DNA of 64,000 nt from DATBAK01 sp038240075 (GTDB lineage: Bacteria; Actinomycetota; Acidimicrobiia; IMCC26256; PALSA-610). The translations under genes were made by a program, and so were the position numbers. The number at the start of each line of letters is the position of its first letter. Positions within the stretch are counted from its first letter, which is position 1. The stretch is from assembly GCA_038240075.1 (NCBI GenBank), contig JBBSEC010000007.1, positions 1 through 64,000 of the forward strand, written 5' to 3'. This document shows positions 57,157 through 64,000 of this stretch, piece by piece. The notes below the pieces were generated by a model. It saw nothing but the letters and a program-made list of their open reading frames with translations. It made no database searches and was not told the DNA's origin.

Positions 57157-58146
57157 ATGCGCCGCGTTGCTGCCGTGCTGGCGGTGTTGATCGGCATCAC
57201 GTTGATCGCGTTCACGTTCACCGAGCATCTGTTCAGCCGTTCGGCGGATGCCCGAACGATCTCGAACCACTACAAGCCGTTGATGTCGACCGACGGCCTC
57301 GCCGATCTCAGTCGTGGCTTCAACCTCGTGAAGGCCGCGGGCGGGCAGCTCGATACTGCGGCCGAGCCCCGGTTGCAGTCCGCGCTCGGAATGGACGACC
57401 AGGCCTTTGCCGCGTACAAGGCGCGCGAGATGCCGGGCATCGCGCAGTTCGACGCGCAGGCGCCCGGAGTGGTCTCGTTGGTCGGGCCGGTGATCGTGCA
57501 GATGCAGGACGAGCGCGCCGACTACGCGCGCGCGTCCGACATCCCGGTGTCGTGGCTCCCGCTCTCGAGCGCGCCGTGGCTGTTCCTCGGCATTGGCGCT
57601 TTGCTGGTTGCCGTCGGCGCGTTCGCGCTCGCAAAACCGGGCACGTTTGCCTCGCTCGCGCTCCTGGTCGTCGGGCTCGGTGTCGTCGTGGCGCCGCTCG
57701 CCGTCGGCATTCCGGGCAAGGTCGACGCGGCGGTGCGCGTCACGAAGATCGGCCGCGTCGGGCTCGCGCCCGCGACGGGCCAGAAGGCCGTCGGTGCGAC
57801 GAAGCTCTTCGACGGCATGGCCCACGACGTGACCACGAAGCTCGCGCCCGCGCTCGAGCAGGAGATGGGTCCGGGCCGATTCGCAACGACCTTCCCGACC
57901 CTCGCGCGGTTCACGGCGGAGTGGGAGGGCGCGACGTCGGCGAAGTCGCACGCGTTGAGCGACAGCCAGGTCGCGATGTCGTCGACGTTCGCCAACGCCG
58001 ATCGCATCCCGCTGCGCCCGATCCCGTGGCTCTTCATCGCGCCGGGAACCGCACTCGCGCTGCTCGCAGGCGCCGCGCTCGCAATGTCGGCACGGGGCGC
58101 GGCCGTCGCGGCACCCCTTCCCGTCACCGAAGCCCTCTCCAACTAA
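57157..58146 (+). CDS. Hypothetical membrane protein, 329 residues
   Basis: Not a recognised family. Four hydrophobic segments: an N-terminal anchor (VAAVLAVLIGITLIAFTFTE), a central pair (APWLFLGIGALLVAVGAFAL and ASLALLVVGLGVVVAPLAVG) and a C-terminal one (IPWLFIAPGTALALLAGAAL). The loops after segments 1 and 3 are soluble and helical, about 120 residues each, probably outside the membrane, forming two similar halves. ATG 57157 follows AAGGGGGG by 5-6 bases. It is 35 bases from the SnoaL-like gene downstream. Confidence 0.75.
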   Translation: MRRVAAVLAVLIGITLIAFTFTEHLFSRSADARTISNHYKPLMSTDGLADLSRGFNLVKAAGGQLDTAAEPRLQSALGMDDQAFAAYKAREMPGIAQFDAQAPGVVSLVGPVIVQMQDERADYARASDIPVSWLPLSSAPWLFLGIGALLVAVGAFALAKPGTFASLALLVVGLGVVVAPLAVGIPGKVDAAVRVTKIGRVGLAPATGQKAVGATKLFDGMAHDVTTKLAPALEQEMGPGRFATTFPTLARFTAEWEGATSAKSHALSDSQVAMSSTFANADRIPLRPIPWLFIAPGTALALLAGAALAMSARGAAVAAPLPVTEALSN

Positions 58147-58181
58147 CCGCAACTACCCAACGAACCCGACAGGAGACTCAC

Positions 58182-58559
58182 ATGGGAACCAACGAAACGG
58201 TCGTGCACGACGCCTACGCAGCATTCGGGCGGGGTGACATCGCCGCGGTGCTCGATCTGGTCAGCGACGATGTCGAATGGTCCTCGCCGCGCACACTGCC
58301 GCACGGCGGCGAGTTCCACGGCAAGACCGAGGTCGGTGGCTTCTTCAAGGCGATCGGCGCCAATTGGACGGCCTTGCCGCTCGATGTCGAAGCGGTCGGC
58401 GAGGTCGGCGGCGAGCTGGTGCTTGCGATCCTGGGCGCGGACGGCACCCGCAATACCGGCACGCAAGCGTCGTACGGCGCTGCGCACGCCTTTACGGTGC
58501 GCAACGGGAAGATCACCCGGTTCCGCGAGTACGTCGACCTCGGCGCCGCGCTCTCCTGA
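58182..58559 (+). CDS. SnoaL-like/NTF2-fold protein
   Basis: A 125-residue protein: VVHDAYAAFGRGDIAAVLDL, VSDDVEWSSPRTLPHGGEFH and GKTEVGGFFKAIGANWTALP lead into beta strands ending NGKITRFREYVDLGAAL. The DVEW and REYVD positions are the usual pocket residues of the SnoaL-like polyketide-cyclase/limonene-epoxide-hydrolase fold. The activity is unknown. AGGAGA lies 6 bases before ATG 58182. It is probably co-transcribed with the upstream membrane-protein gene. Confidence 0.88.
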   Translation: MGTNETVVHDAYAAFGRGDIAAVLDLVSDDVEWSSPRTLPHGGEFHGKTEVGGFFKAIGANWTALPLDVEAVGEVGGELVLAILGADGTRNTGTQASYGAAHAFTVRNGKITRFREYVDLGAALS

Positions 58560-58641
58560 GCGCGACCAACGGGTGACTTCGAAGTGAATTCTCGGGTGGC
58601 CGGAGGTGGCCGCGCCGCCGAGCGGCGCAGACTTCACCCCC

Positions 58642-59016
58642 GTGACTCCCATCAACCTGTTCAAGCACTCGAAGGACGTCATCGAGCTGGCATCCGGCGC
58701 CGCCCTGTTCCGCGAGGGCGACTCCGGCGACGACACGATGTTCGTGGTGCTCGAGGGGGCGGTCGAGGTCGTCCACGGCGATCGCGTCGTGGAGACCATC
58801 GAAGCCGGCGGCATGATCGGAGAGCTCGCGCTGATCGACACCGCCCCACGCAGCGCGTCGGCGATCGCCGCGACACCGTCTCGCCTCGCGCGTGTCGGAA
58901 GGCGGGAGTTCATGTTCCTCGTGCAGGAGCACCCGACGTTCGCGTTGCTCGTGATGACGGCCATGGCCGAACGGCTCCGGCGCGCCAACGATCGCGCGCA
59001 ACCGCCCCTCGCCTGA
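58642..59016 (+). CDS. Stand-alone cyclic-nucleotide-binding domain protein
   Basis: About 124 residues: INLFKHSKDVIELASGAALF, REGDSGDDTMFVVLEGAVEV, then the phosphate-binding cassette GGMIGELALIDTAPRSASAI, with G-E-L-A-L and the R-S-A pair that bind cAMP in CRP. There is no HTH, so it is not a transcription factor; a regulator of a partner protein is likely. GTG 58642 is preferred; an in-frame GTG at 58606 exists. Confidence 0.88.
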   Translation: MTPINLFKHSKDVIELASGAALFREGDSGDDTMFVVLEGAVEVVHGDRVVETIEAGGMIGELALIDTAPRSASAIAATPSRLARVGRREFMFLVQEHPTFALLVMTAMAERLRRANDRAQPPLA

Positions 59017-59060
59017 CCCGCGACGCGGCGTGCGTCAGACTGTTCGGAGTCTTCGGATGT

Positions 59061-59570
59061 TCAGCGCGTCGCGCGTCGTAACACCTTCGTCAGGACCTTG
59101 ATCGCGTCGTCGAGGTCGGTGTCGAGCACGTGTCCCCCGCTCGCGCGGATGAACCACTCGACCTGCAGGTTGACGATCGTCGCTTCGTTGTCGCCCGTGG
59201 CGCGCGTGTCCATGCGGAGCCCCACGACCGGCGTGTCGAGGGCGGCGGCGTAGCCGATCTCCGCGGCCGTTCCGCTGTCGACGTCGGTACCGTCGAGGAT
59301 CGCGAGCACCGCGTCGGCGGCGGCGATCAGCGCCGCGTTGCGCTTGCCCGCGGCGCGGTTCGAGCGGCGCAGCGCCGCGGGTCGACTCGGGTCGTCGGTC
59401 GGGAGCGTGAACGCTTCCGCCAGCTTCGGCGGCACGGCCCACGGGTCGAGCGGCACGAACCCGGCTTCCCGAACCCGCCGCACCACCTCGGAGGCGTGGA
59501 ACGCCCGGCCGGCCGCGGTGAAGCCCAGCGGCCCGGCCAGGTACACCTTCGGTGCATCGCTCGGCGCCAC
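59061..59570 (-). CDS. Nucleoside 2-deoxyribosyltransferase-like protein
   Basis: About 169 residues. VYLAGPLGFTAAGRAFHASE is the nucleotide-sugar loop, RSNRAAGKRNAALIAAADAV precedes LAILDGTDVDSGTAAEIGYA, which has the Asp and the catalytic Glu of the NDT family (D-G-x-x-x-D-x-G-T-x-x-E). Members swap bases between deoxynucleosides or act as hydrolases. GTG 59570 is the start; the long in-frame upstream extension is antisense of the next gene and not coding. Confidence 0.87.
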   Translation of the reverse strand: MAPSDAPKVYLAGPLGFTAAGRAFHASEVVRRVREAGFVPLDPWAVPPKLAEAFTLPTDDPSRPAALRRSNRAAGKRNAALIAAADAVLAILDGTDVDSGTAAEIGYAAALDTPVVGLRMDTRATGDNEATIVNLQVEWFIRASGGHVLDTDLDDAIKVLTKVLRRATR

Positions 59571-59626
59571 GGCCGCATTGTGACACCGCCGCTTCAGAGC
59601 CGTTCGGAGGCCGTCCACCGCGTTCC

Positions 59627-59632
59627 TATACT
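59627..59632 (+). promoter_or_regulatory. -10 box TATACT, leaderless promoter
   Basis: TATACT ends 7 bases before GTG 59640. A TTCGGA about 18 bases upstream may be the -35 element. Confidence 0.7.
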
Positions 59633-59639
59633 TCTCAGC

Positions 59640-60086
59640 GTGGCTGGAAGGGAGCGCAGCGCGCGAGGCTCGGGATCGGGGCGGCTCCTGCTGACCGTTG
59701 CCGCGATCGCGCTCGTCGCGTCGGGCGCGTTCTCGGTCGGCGAGCTCACGGGCGCGCACCGCGCCCCGAATCCGAACGCGAACACCGACGCCGGCACCGA
59801 CGCACCCGCGGCGGCACCGTCCGGGTTGTCCGGGTTGTCCGGCCTCTCCGGGCTCTCGCTGTCGGGGCTTCAGAACCTCGCGAACCAGGTCTCTCAGGCG
59901 GCGGCGATCGCGCAAGGATCGAGCAGGTCCGACGGATCGTCGGCTGATCTCTCCCAGCTCGAGCAGCAGCTCGGCATCTCGCCGTCGGCGTCACCGCAGA
60001 GCCAGGCCGAACAGCTCCAGTCGGAGCTGAACGCGATCAACGCCTGCCTCAGCGGTTCATCGAGCGAGACATCCAGCGCCTGCTGA
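59640..60086 (+). CDS. Secreted or membrane-anchored low-complexity protein
   Basis: A 148-residue protein with an N-terminal anchor or signal (LLLTVAAIALVASGAFSVGE), a Pro/Ala/Asn linker, a perfect run of SGL triplets (SGLSGLSGLSGLSLSGL, about residues 61-77) and a Ser/Gln-rich helical tail (LSQLEQQLGISPSASPQSQA) ending in two Cys. Not recognised. The DNA repeat of tccgggttg/ctc units behind the SGL run is prone to length change. Confidence 0.7.
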   Translation: MAGRERSARGSGSGRLLLTVAAIALVASGAFSVGELTGAHRAPNPNANTDAGTDAPAAAPSGLSGLSGLSGLSLSGLQNLANQVSQAAAIAQGSSRSDGSSADLSQLEQQLGISPSASPQSQAEQLQSELNAINACLSGSSSETSSAC

Positions 60087-60107
60087 GAACGCCGGTCGTT
60101 CAGCGGC

Positions 60108-61568
60108 TCACTGGTTCGGGTGCGGAGGCGCCGCGACCTTCTCCTCGTGGTACTCCTCCTCGACGTTCACGTTCCACACGTCGTGGTGGGCACCGAAGAT
60201 GTTCTCGACCGAGAGCATCGCGGTGAGCATCGAGTGGTCCTGGTTGTTGTAGCGGTGCATGCCGTTGCGACCGACCGGATACACGTTGGGCGTGTGCTCC
60301 GCGATCCAGCGCGCCAGACGCTCGACGTTGTCCTTGTACTCGGCGTCGTACATGGGATACGCCTTCGGCATCCGGACGACGAACCCGCCCTCGACGACCG
60401 CAGGGTTGTCGAGCAGCCCGATCTCCTGCAGCTCGCGCTTGCCCTGCTCGATCAGGTCGGCGTCGTCCTTCGTCCACATGTGGTCGCCTTCCCACACGAA
60501 GAACTCGAGGCCGAGGCACGTGCGACCGTCCTTGACCATGTAGGGCGACCACCGGCCGAAGTTCTGGATGCGGCCGACTTCGACCGACTTGTCGTTGATA
60601 TAGATCCAGTTGTCGGGGAACCCTGCGGACTCGGGCACGACGAGGGCGACGGTGATGAAGTCGCGGTAGCGGAGCGCGTCGGCCGCGGCGATGACGTCGT
60701 CGGGCGGCGGAGGGTCCATCGCGCGCAGGAGCGCGCCGATGGGCATCGACGAGATCACGTCGGTGCACTCGTGGCGGGTTGATGCACCGCCCGTCGCGGC
60801 GGTCACCGCGAACGCTTTGCCGTCGCGGTGCTCGAGCTTCGTCACGTTCGCGTCGAACGTGATCTTGGTGCCCTGCGCGGTGACGAGCTCGGCGCAGCGC
60901 TCCCACATCATCCCGGGCCCGAACTTCGGGTAGTTGAACTCTTCGATCAGGCTCGTGACCTGCTTCGACTTCGACGCCTTGGAGCGCACCCACTTGGGCT
61001 TGAGCGCCTCCCACACCGCGCGGAAGAGGGAGAGGTTCTTGATGCGCTGCGCTCCCCAGTCGGCCTGGATCTCCGTGCACGGGACACCCCAGACCTTCTC
61101 GCTCTGGGTCTTGAAGAAGTGGCCGTACAGGCGCCACCCGAAGCGCGAGACGACAAAGCCCTCGAGCGTCGACTTGTCCTTCGGCGGATGGATCCGCGCC
61201 CAGACGTAGGAGAGCGCGCAGCGCACGGCTTCGACCGGGCCGAGGTTCTTCAACGCGTTCATCGCCGAGATCGGATAGTCGTAGAACTTGCCCCGGTAGT
61301 AGATGCGGCTGAGCCGGGGGCGCTTCAGGAAGTTGTCGGCTCCGAGGATCTCGAACCAGAGGTCCTCGACCTGCTGCACCTTCGTGAAGAAGCGGTGTCC
61401 ACCGATGTCGAACCGCCAGCCGTCGGCCGTTGCGGTGCGGCTGATCCCGCCGACCACGGTGTCGGATTCAAGCACCGTGCTGGGCACGCCCCGCTTGTTC
61501 AGGACGTAGGCAGCCGTGAGCCCGGCCGGCCCGGCCCCGATGATCACGATCTTGTGGTCGTCGCCCAT
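60108..61568 (-). CDS. FAD-dependent UDP-galactopyranose-mutase-like oxidoreductase
   Basis: A 486-residue flavoprotein. The Rossmann start KIVIIGAGPAGLTAAYVLNK and VLESDTVVGGISRTATADGW followed by FDIGGHRFFTKVQQVEDLWF are typical of the UGM/protoporphyrinogen-oxidase-like family. The C-terminus PNVYPVGRNGMHRYNNQDHS closes the FAD site (G-R-x-x-x-x-x-Y-x-x-x-D). Such proteins are often part of cell-envelope sugar or lipid pathways. ATG 61568 is chosen because homology begins four residues later. Confidence 0.9.
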   Translation of the reverse strand: MGDDHKIVIIGAGPAGLTAAYVLNKRGVPSTVLESDTVVGGISRTATADGWRFDIGGHRFFTKVQQVEDLWFEILGADNFLKRPRLSRIYYRGKFYDYPISAMNALKNLGPVEAVRCALSYVWARIHPPKDKSTLEGFVVSRFGWRLYGHFFKTQSEKVWGVPCTEIQADWGAQRIKNLSLFRAVWEALKPKWVRSKASKSKQVTSLIEEFNYPKFGPGMMWERCAELVTAQGTKITFDANVTKLEHRDGKAFAVTAATGGASTRHECTDVISSMPIGALLRAMDPPPPDDVIAAADALRYRDFITVALVVPESAGFPDNWIYINDKSVEVGRIQNFGRWSPYMVKDGRTCLGLEFFVWEGDHMWTKDDADLIEQGKRELQEIGLLDNPAVVEGGFVVRMPKAYPMYDAEYKDNVERLARWIAEHTPNVYPVGRNGMHRYNNQDHSMLTAMLSVENIFGAHHDVWNVNVEEEYHEEKVAAPPHPNQ

Positions 61569-61662
61569 CGGCTCAGCCTGCCACGCGATCGCGCATCCGA
61601 CCGTGAACGATCCGCCGACCGTTGCCGTTTCGATCGCGCTCCGGGCGCGGCTGTGACAGCCT

Positions 61663-62433
61663 GTGACCGTGCCAGGAATCGTGGGGACCCCTCGGTCGAT
61701 GCAGGGCGGGAAGGCCTCGCGCCTCGTCTCGCTCGTCATCGATGCGAACGATCCCGTGCTCCTCGCGCGCTTCTGGGCCGCGGCGCTGCACTGGGAGATC
61801 GACGAGGCCGATGACGAGATCGGTCTCGTGCCCGCCGACGACACGCGGTTCGGGATCCTGTTCGAGCCGGTTCCGGAGCCGAAGGCCGGCGCGAACCGAC
61901 TGCACCTCGATCTGACCACGACGTCGCTCGACGACCAGAAGGAAACGGTTGCGAGGCTGCTCGAGGTCGGCGGCCGCCACATCGACATCGGTCAGGGCCC
62001 CGACGACGCTCACGTCGTGCTCGCCGATCCCGAAGGCAACGAGCTCTGCATCATCGAGCCGACCAACAACTTCCTCGCGGACTGCGGGCGGTTCGGATCG
62101 ATCACGTGCGACGGCTCGCGAGAGGTCGGGTACTTCTGGAGCGAGGCGCTCGGGTGGCCGTTGGTCTGGGATCAGGACGACGAGACCGCGATCCGCTCGC
62201 CCGACGAAACCGGTCCGATGATCACCTGGGGTGGTGGGCCGCGGATGCCGAAGCTCGGGAAGAACCGGCTTCACCTCGATATCGCTCCGCCCGCCGACGT
62301 CGATCAGCACACGGAGGTCGAACGCCTCGTCGCGCTCGGCGCGACTCGAATCGACATCGGCCAAGGCGATGTCAGTTGGGTCGTCATGGCCGATCCCGAC
62401 GGCAACGAGTTCTGCGTGTTGAGTCCTCGATGA
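61663..62433 (+). CDS. Glyoxalase-like protein with two VOC modules
   Basis: About 256 residues containing two Glyoxalase_6-type domains: LVSLVIDANDPVLLARFWAA to VVLADPEGNELCIIEPTNNF, then GSITCDGSREVGYFWSEALG to WVVMADPDGNEFCVLSPR. The repeated D-P-(E/D)-G-N-E strand end is diagnostic. Relatives are thought to be pterin-dehydratase- or binding-type enzymes. The start may be GTG 61663, GTG 61669 or ATG 61699. It overlaps the ligase gene by ATGA. Confidence 0.88.
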   Translation: MTVPGIVGTPRSMQGGKASRLVSLVIDANDPVLLARFWAAALHWEIDEADDEIGLVPADDTRFGILFEPVPEPKAGANRLHLDLTTTSLDDQKETVARLLEVGGRHIDIGQGPDDAHVVLADPEGNELCIIEPTNNFLADCGRFGSITCDGSREVGYFWSEALGWPLVWDQDDETAIRSPDETGPMITWGGGPRMPKLGKNRLHLDIAPPADVDQHTEVERLVALGATRIDIGQGDVSWVVMADPDGNEFCVLSPR

Positions 62434-63983
62434 CCTTCACCAGCCCGCTGCCCCCGGTGAACGTTCGGGCCGTGCCGTTGACGCTGTACATCTTCGAACG
62501 CGCCGGTCAGTTGCCCGACAAGGCCGCATTCATCGACAGCGCCACCGGCCTGACCATGACGTACGGCGAGTTCGAAGCCGCCGCCCGCCTGCAGGCGGGC
62601 GGTTGGTTGGAGCGTGGGCTCGCGAAGGGTGAAGTCGTCGCGGTGATGGCGCCCAACTGTCCCGAGTACGGCGTCATTTTCCACGCCGTTGCGCTGGCGG
62701 GTGGCGTGCTCACCACGGTCAACCCGACGTATACCGCGGGCGAAGTGCACCACCAGCTCGTCGACTCGGGCGCGACGCGCCTCGTGACGATTCCGGCGTT
62801 CCTCGCGACGGCCGCCGCGGCGATCGCAGACTCCGCAGTCGAGGAGGTGTACGTCATCGGCGAAGCCGACGGCTACGCGTCGATGGCATCGGTGCGGGGC
62901 GCGGTGCCGCTCGCGGAACAGGTACCGGTCGATCTCGACGACGTCGTCGTGCTGCCGTACTCGTCGGGAACCACGGGCCTGGCGAAGGGCGTCATGCTCA
63001 CGCACCGCAACCTGGTCTCGAACATCGAGCAGACCCTCGGCACGATTGCGCTGCAAGAGGACGACGCGTTCGTCGCGGTACTGCCGTTCTTCCACATCTA
63101 CGGCATGCAGGTGCTCATGAATACAGGCTTGCGCGCCGGCGCGACCATCGTCACGATGCCGCGCTTCGATCTCGAGCAGTTCCTGTCGTTGCATCAGGAG
63201 CATCACCTCACGCGCGCGTTCGTGGCGCCGCCGATGGTCGTCGCGCTGGCGAAGCATCCGGTCGTCGACAACTACGACCTTTCGGCGCTTCGGTTGATCT
63301 TCTCCGGCGCGGCGCCGTTGTCGGCCGAGCTCGCGATCGAGTGCGGCGAACGACTCGGGTGCGAGGTCGCGCAGGGCTACGGAATGACCGAGCTGTCACC
63401 GGTGAGCCACTCCACCCCGCCGGGCATGTTCAAGCCCGGGTCGGTCGGCGTGACCGTCCCGAACACCGAGGTCGACATCGTCGACCCGCTGACGGAGTCG
63501 CGGCTCGGTGTCGACGAAGACGGCGAGGTGTGGGTGCGCGGCCCGCAGGTGATGAAGGGCTACTGGAACAACGAGACCGCGACGAGGAACACGATCGACG
63601 ACGACGGTTGGCTGCACACCGGCGACGTCGGCCACATCGACGCCGACGGGCACCTGTTCATCGTCGACCGGCTCAAGGAGCTCATCAAGTACAAGGGCTT
63701 CCAGGTCGCGCCGGCCGAGCTCGAGGCGCTGCTGCTCACGCACCCCCAGATCGCGGACGCCGCAGTGATCGGGCTCCCGGACGAGGAGGCGGGCGAGATC
63801 CCCGCGGCGTACGTCGTGCTCAAGCCGGGACAGGACGCCACGGCGGCCGACATCCAAGGCTTCGTCGCACAGCACGTCGCGAGCTACAAGCACGTCCGGA
63901 AGCTCACGTTCGTCGACGCGATCCCCAAGTCGGCCTCCGGCAAGATCCTGCGGCGCGTGTTGCGCGACAACGCCAAGCGGTAA
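62430..63983 (+). CDS. Acyl-CoA synthetase, 4-coumarate-CoA ligase-like
   Basis: A 517-residue ANL-superfamily adenylating enzyme that activates a carboxylic acid with ATP and then CoA. The P-loop is LPYSSGTTGLAKGVMLTHRN, the aromatic/acid pocket region VLPFFHIYGM, the A5 motif VAQGYGMTELSP, the hinge YKGFQVAPAELE and the A10 lysine PKSASGKILRRVLRD. The overall arrangement fits 4CL or medium-chain acyl-CoA ligases. It is coupled to the VOC gene (ATGA), suggesting a shared catabolic role. No gene follows in the last 17 bases. Confidence 0.93.
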   Translation: MTFTSPLPPVNVRAVPLTLYIFERAGQLPDKAAFIDSATGLTMTYGEFEAAARLQAGGWLERGLAKGEVVAVMAPNCPEYGVIFHAVALAGGVLTTVNPTYTAGEVHHQLVDSGATRLVTIPAFLATAAAAIADSAVEEVYVIGEADGYASMASVRGAVPLAEQVPVDLDDVVVLPYSSGTTGLAKGVMLTHRNLVSNIEQTLGTIALQEDDAFVAVLPFFHIYGMQVLMNTGLRAGATIVTMPRFDLEQFLSLHQEHHLTRAFVAPPMVVALAKHPVVDNYDLSALRLIFSGAAPLSAELAIECGERLGCEVAQGYGMTELSPVSHSTPPGMFKPGSVGVTVPNTEVDIVDPLTESRLGVDEDGEVWVRGPQVMKGYWNNETATRNTIDDDGWLHTGDVGHIDADGHLFIVDRLKELIKYKGFQVAPAELEALLLTHPQIADAAVIGLPDEEAGEIPAAYVVLKPGQDATAADIQGFVAQHVASYKHVRKLTFVDAIPKSASGKILRRVLRDNAKR

Positions 63984-64000
63984 GACCTGGCTGCTCGGAT

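Noticed and set aside
59822..59870. Possible CRISPR or satellite from the tccgggttg-type units
   Set aside because: Short, no spacers, in frame and encoding SGL triplets; simple intragenic repeat. No CRISPR array was seen anywhere in the window.

Overview
This window looks like chromosomal DNA of a high-GC actinobacterium, plausibly an uncultured Acidimicrobiia-type lineage; the class is inferred, since there is no rRNA. The support is a strong G/C third-position bias, frequent GTG starts, many genes with a TANNNT-type -10 box 7-9 bases before the start codon (leaderless transcripts), tRNA genes without encoded CCA, and mycothiol-era families (maleylpyruvate-isomerase-like and TIGR03086 proteins).

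Region 1 (1-7.5 kb) is ordinary chromosome. It holds the 3' end of a secreted repeat protein with a clear terminator, a GT-C-type membrane glycosyltransferase with a nucleotidyltransferase-like partner, an NTF2-like protein, a frameshifted metallo-beta-lactamase-fold gene lying head-to-head on the C-terminal stub of a GlxA/AraC regulator, a class-C-type serine hydrolase, and an ArsR-SRPBCC-DUF899 operon with overlapping genes and a palindromic operator.

Region 2 (7.6-13.46 kb) looks like an old, decayed integrative element mixed with host-type genes. It contains a wrecked toxin with its intact ribbon-helix-helix antitoxin, a 41-residue truncated excisionase, a membrane diguanylate cyclase, a RidA protein, a coupled sigma-like/excisionase/XRE cassette, and a tyrosine integrase cut off before its catalytic domain. 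Paired GAACTGC repeats with 11-bp spacing lie at both ends.

Region 3 (13.46-34.47 kb) is a well-delimited 21-kb genomic island in tRNA-Arg(ACG). A perfect 45-bp direct repeat, the 3' part of the tRNA, bounds it. Tandem TGTCGGCAC sites (11-bp period) lie just inside both ends. It carries a complete integrase, an excisionase, a primase-helicase with a DUF3631 C-terminus, a candidate replication origin, a Dam-type methylase convergent with an unrecognised protein that may be its restriction enzyme, a fusion of an alkyltransferase-like protein to a lipoprotein, a DUF429/XRE pair around a 30-bp dyad, several orphan genes, IS3 and IS481 fragments, and a 1,201-residue secreted fibronectin-III plus beta-propeller protein. 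No capsid, terminase or FtsK/Tra-type transfer gene was seen, so it resembles a non-self-transmissible integrative element or satellite rather than a phage.

Region 4 (34.5-64 kb) is again ordinary, densely packed chromosome: a Calx-beta secreted protein, DUF4389 membrane protein, nitrobindin-like protein, phosphoribosyltransferase, arylsulfatase, SDR, GAF protein, ATP-grasp and HAD enzymes, an AlkA-like glycosylase, cupins, an RraA-like protein, tRNA-Ser(GCT), a PHP-domain protein, methyltransferases, a GH13 glucosidase, a single-chain double ABC exporter coupled to a MarR regulator, glyoxalase-fold proteins, DinB-fold thiol-transferase-like enzymes, a cNMP-binding protein, a nucleoside deoxyribosyltransferase-like protein, a UDP-galactopyranose-mutase-like flavoprotein and an acyl-CoA synthetase.
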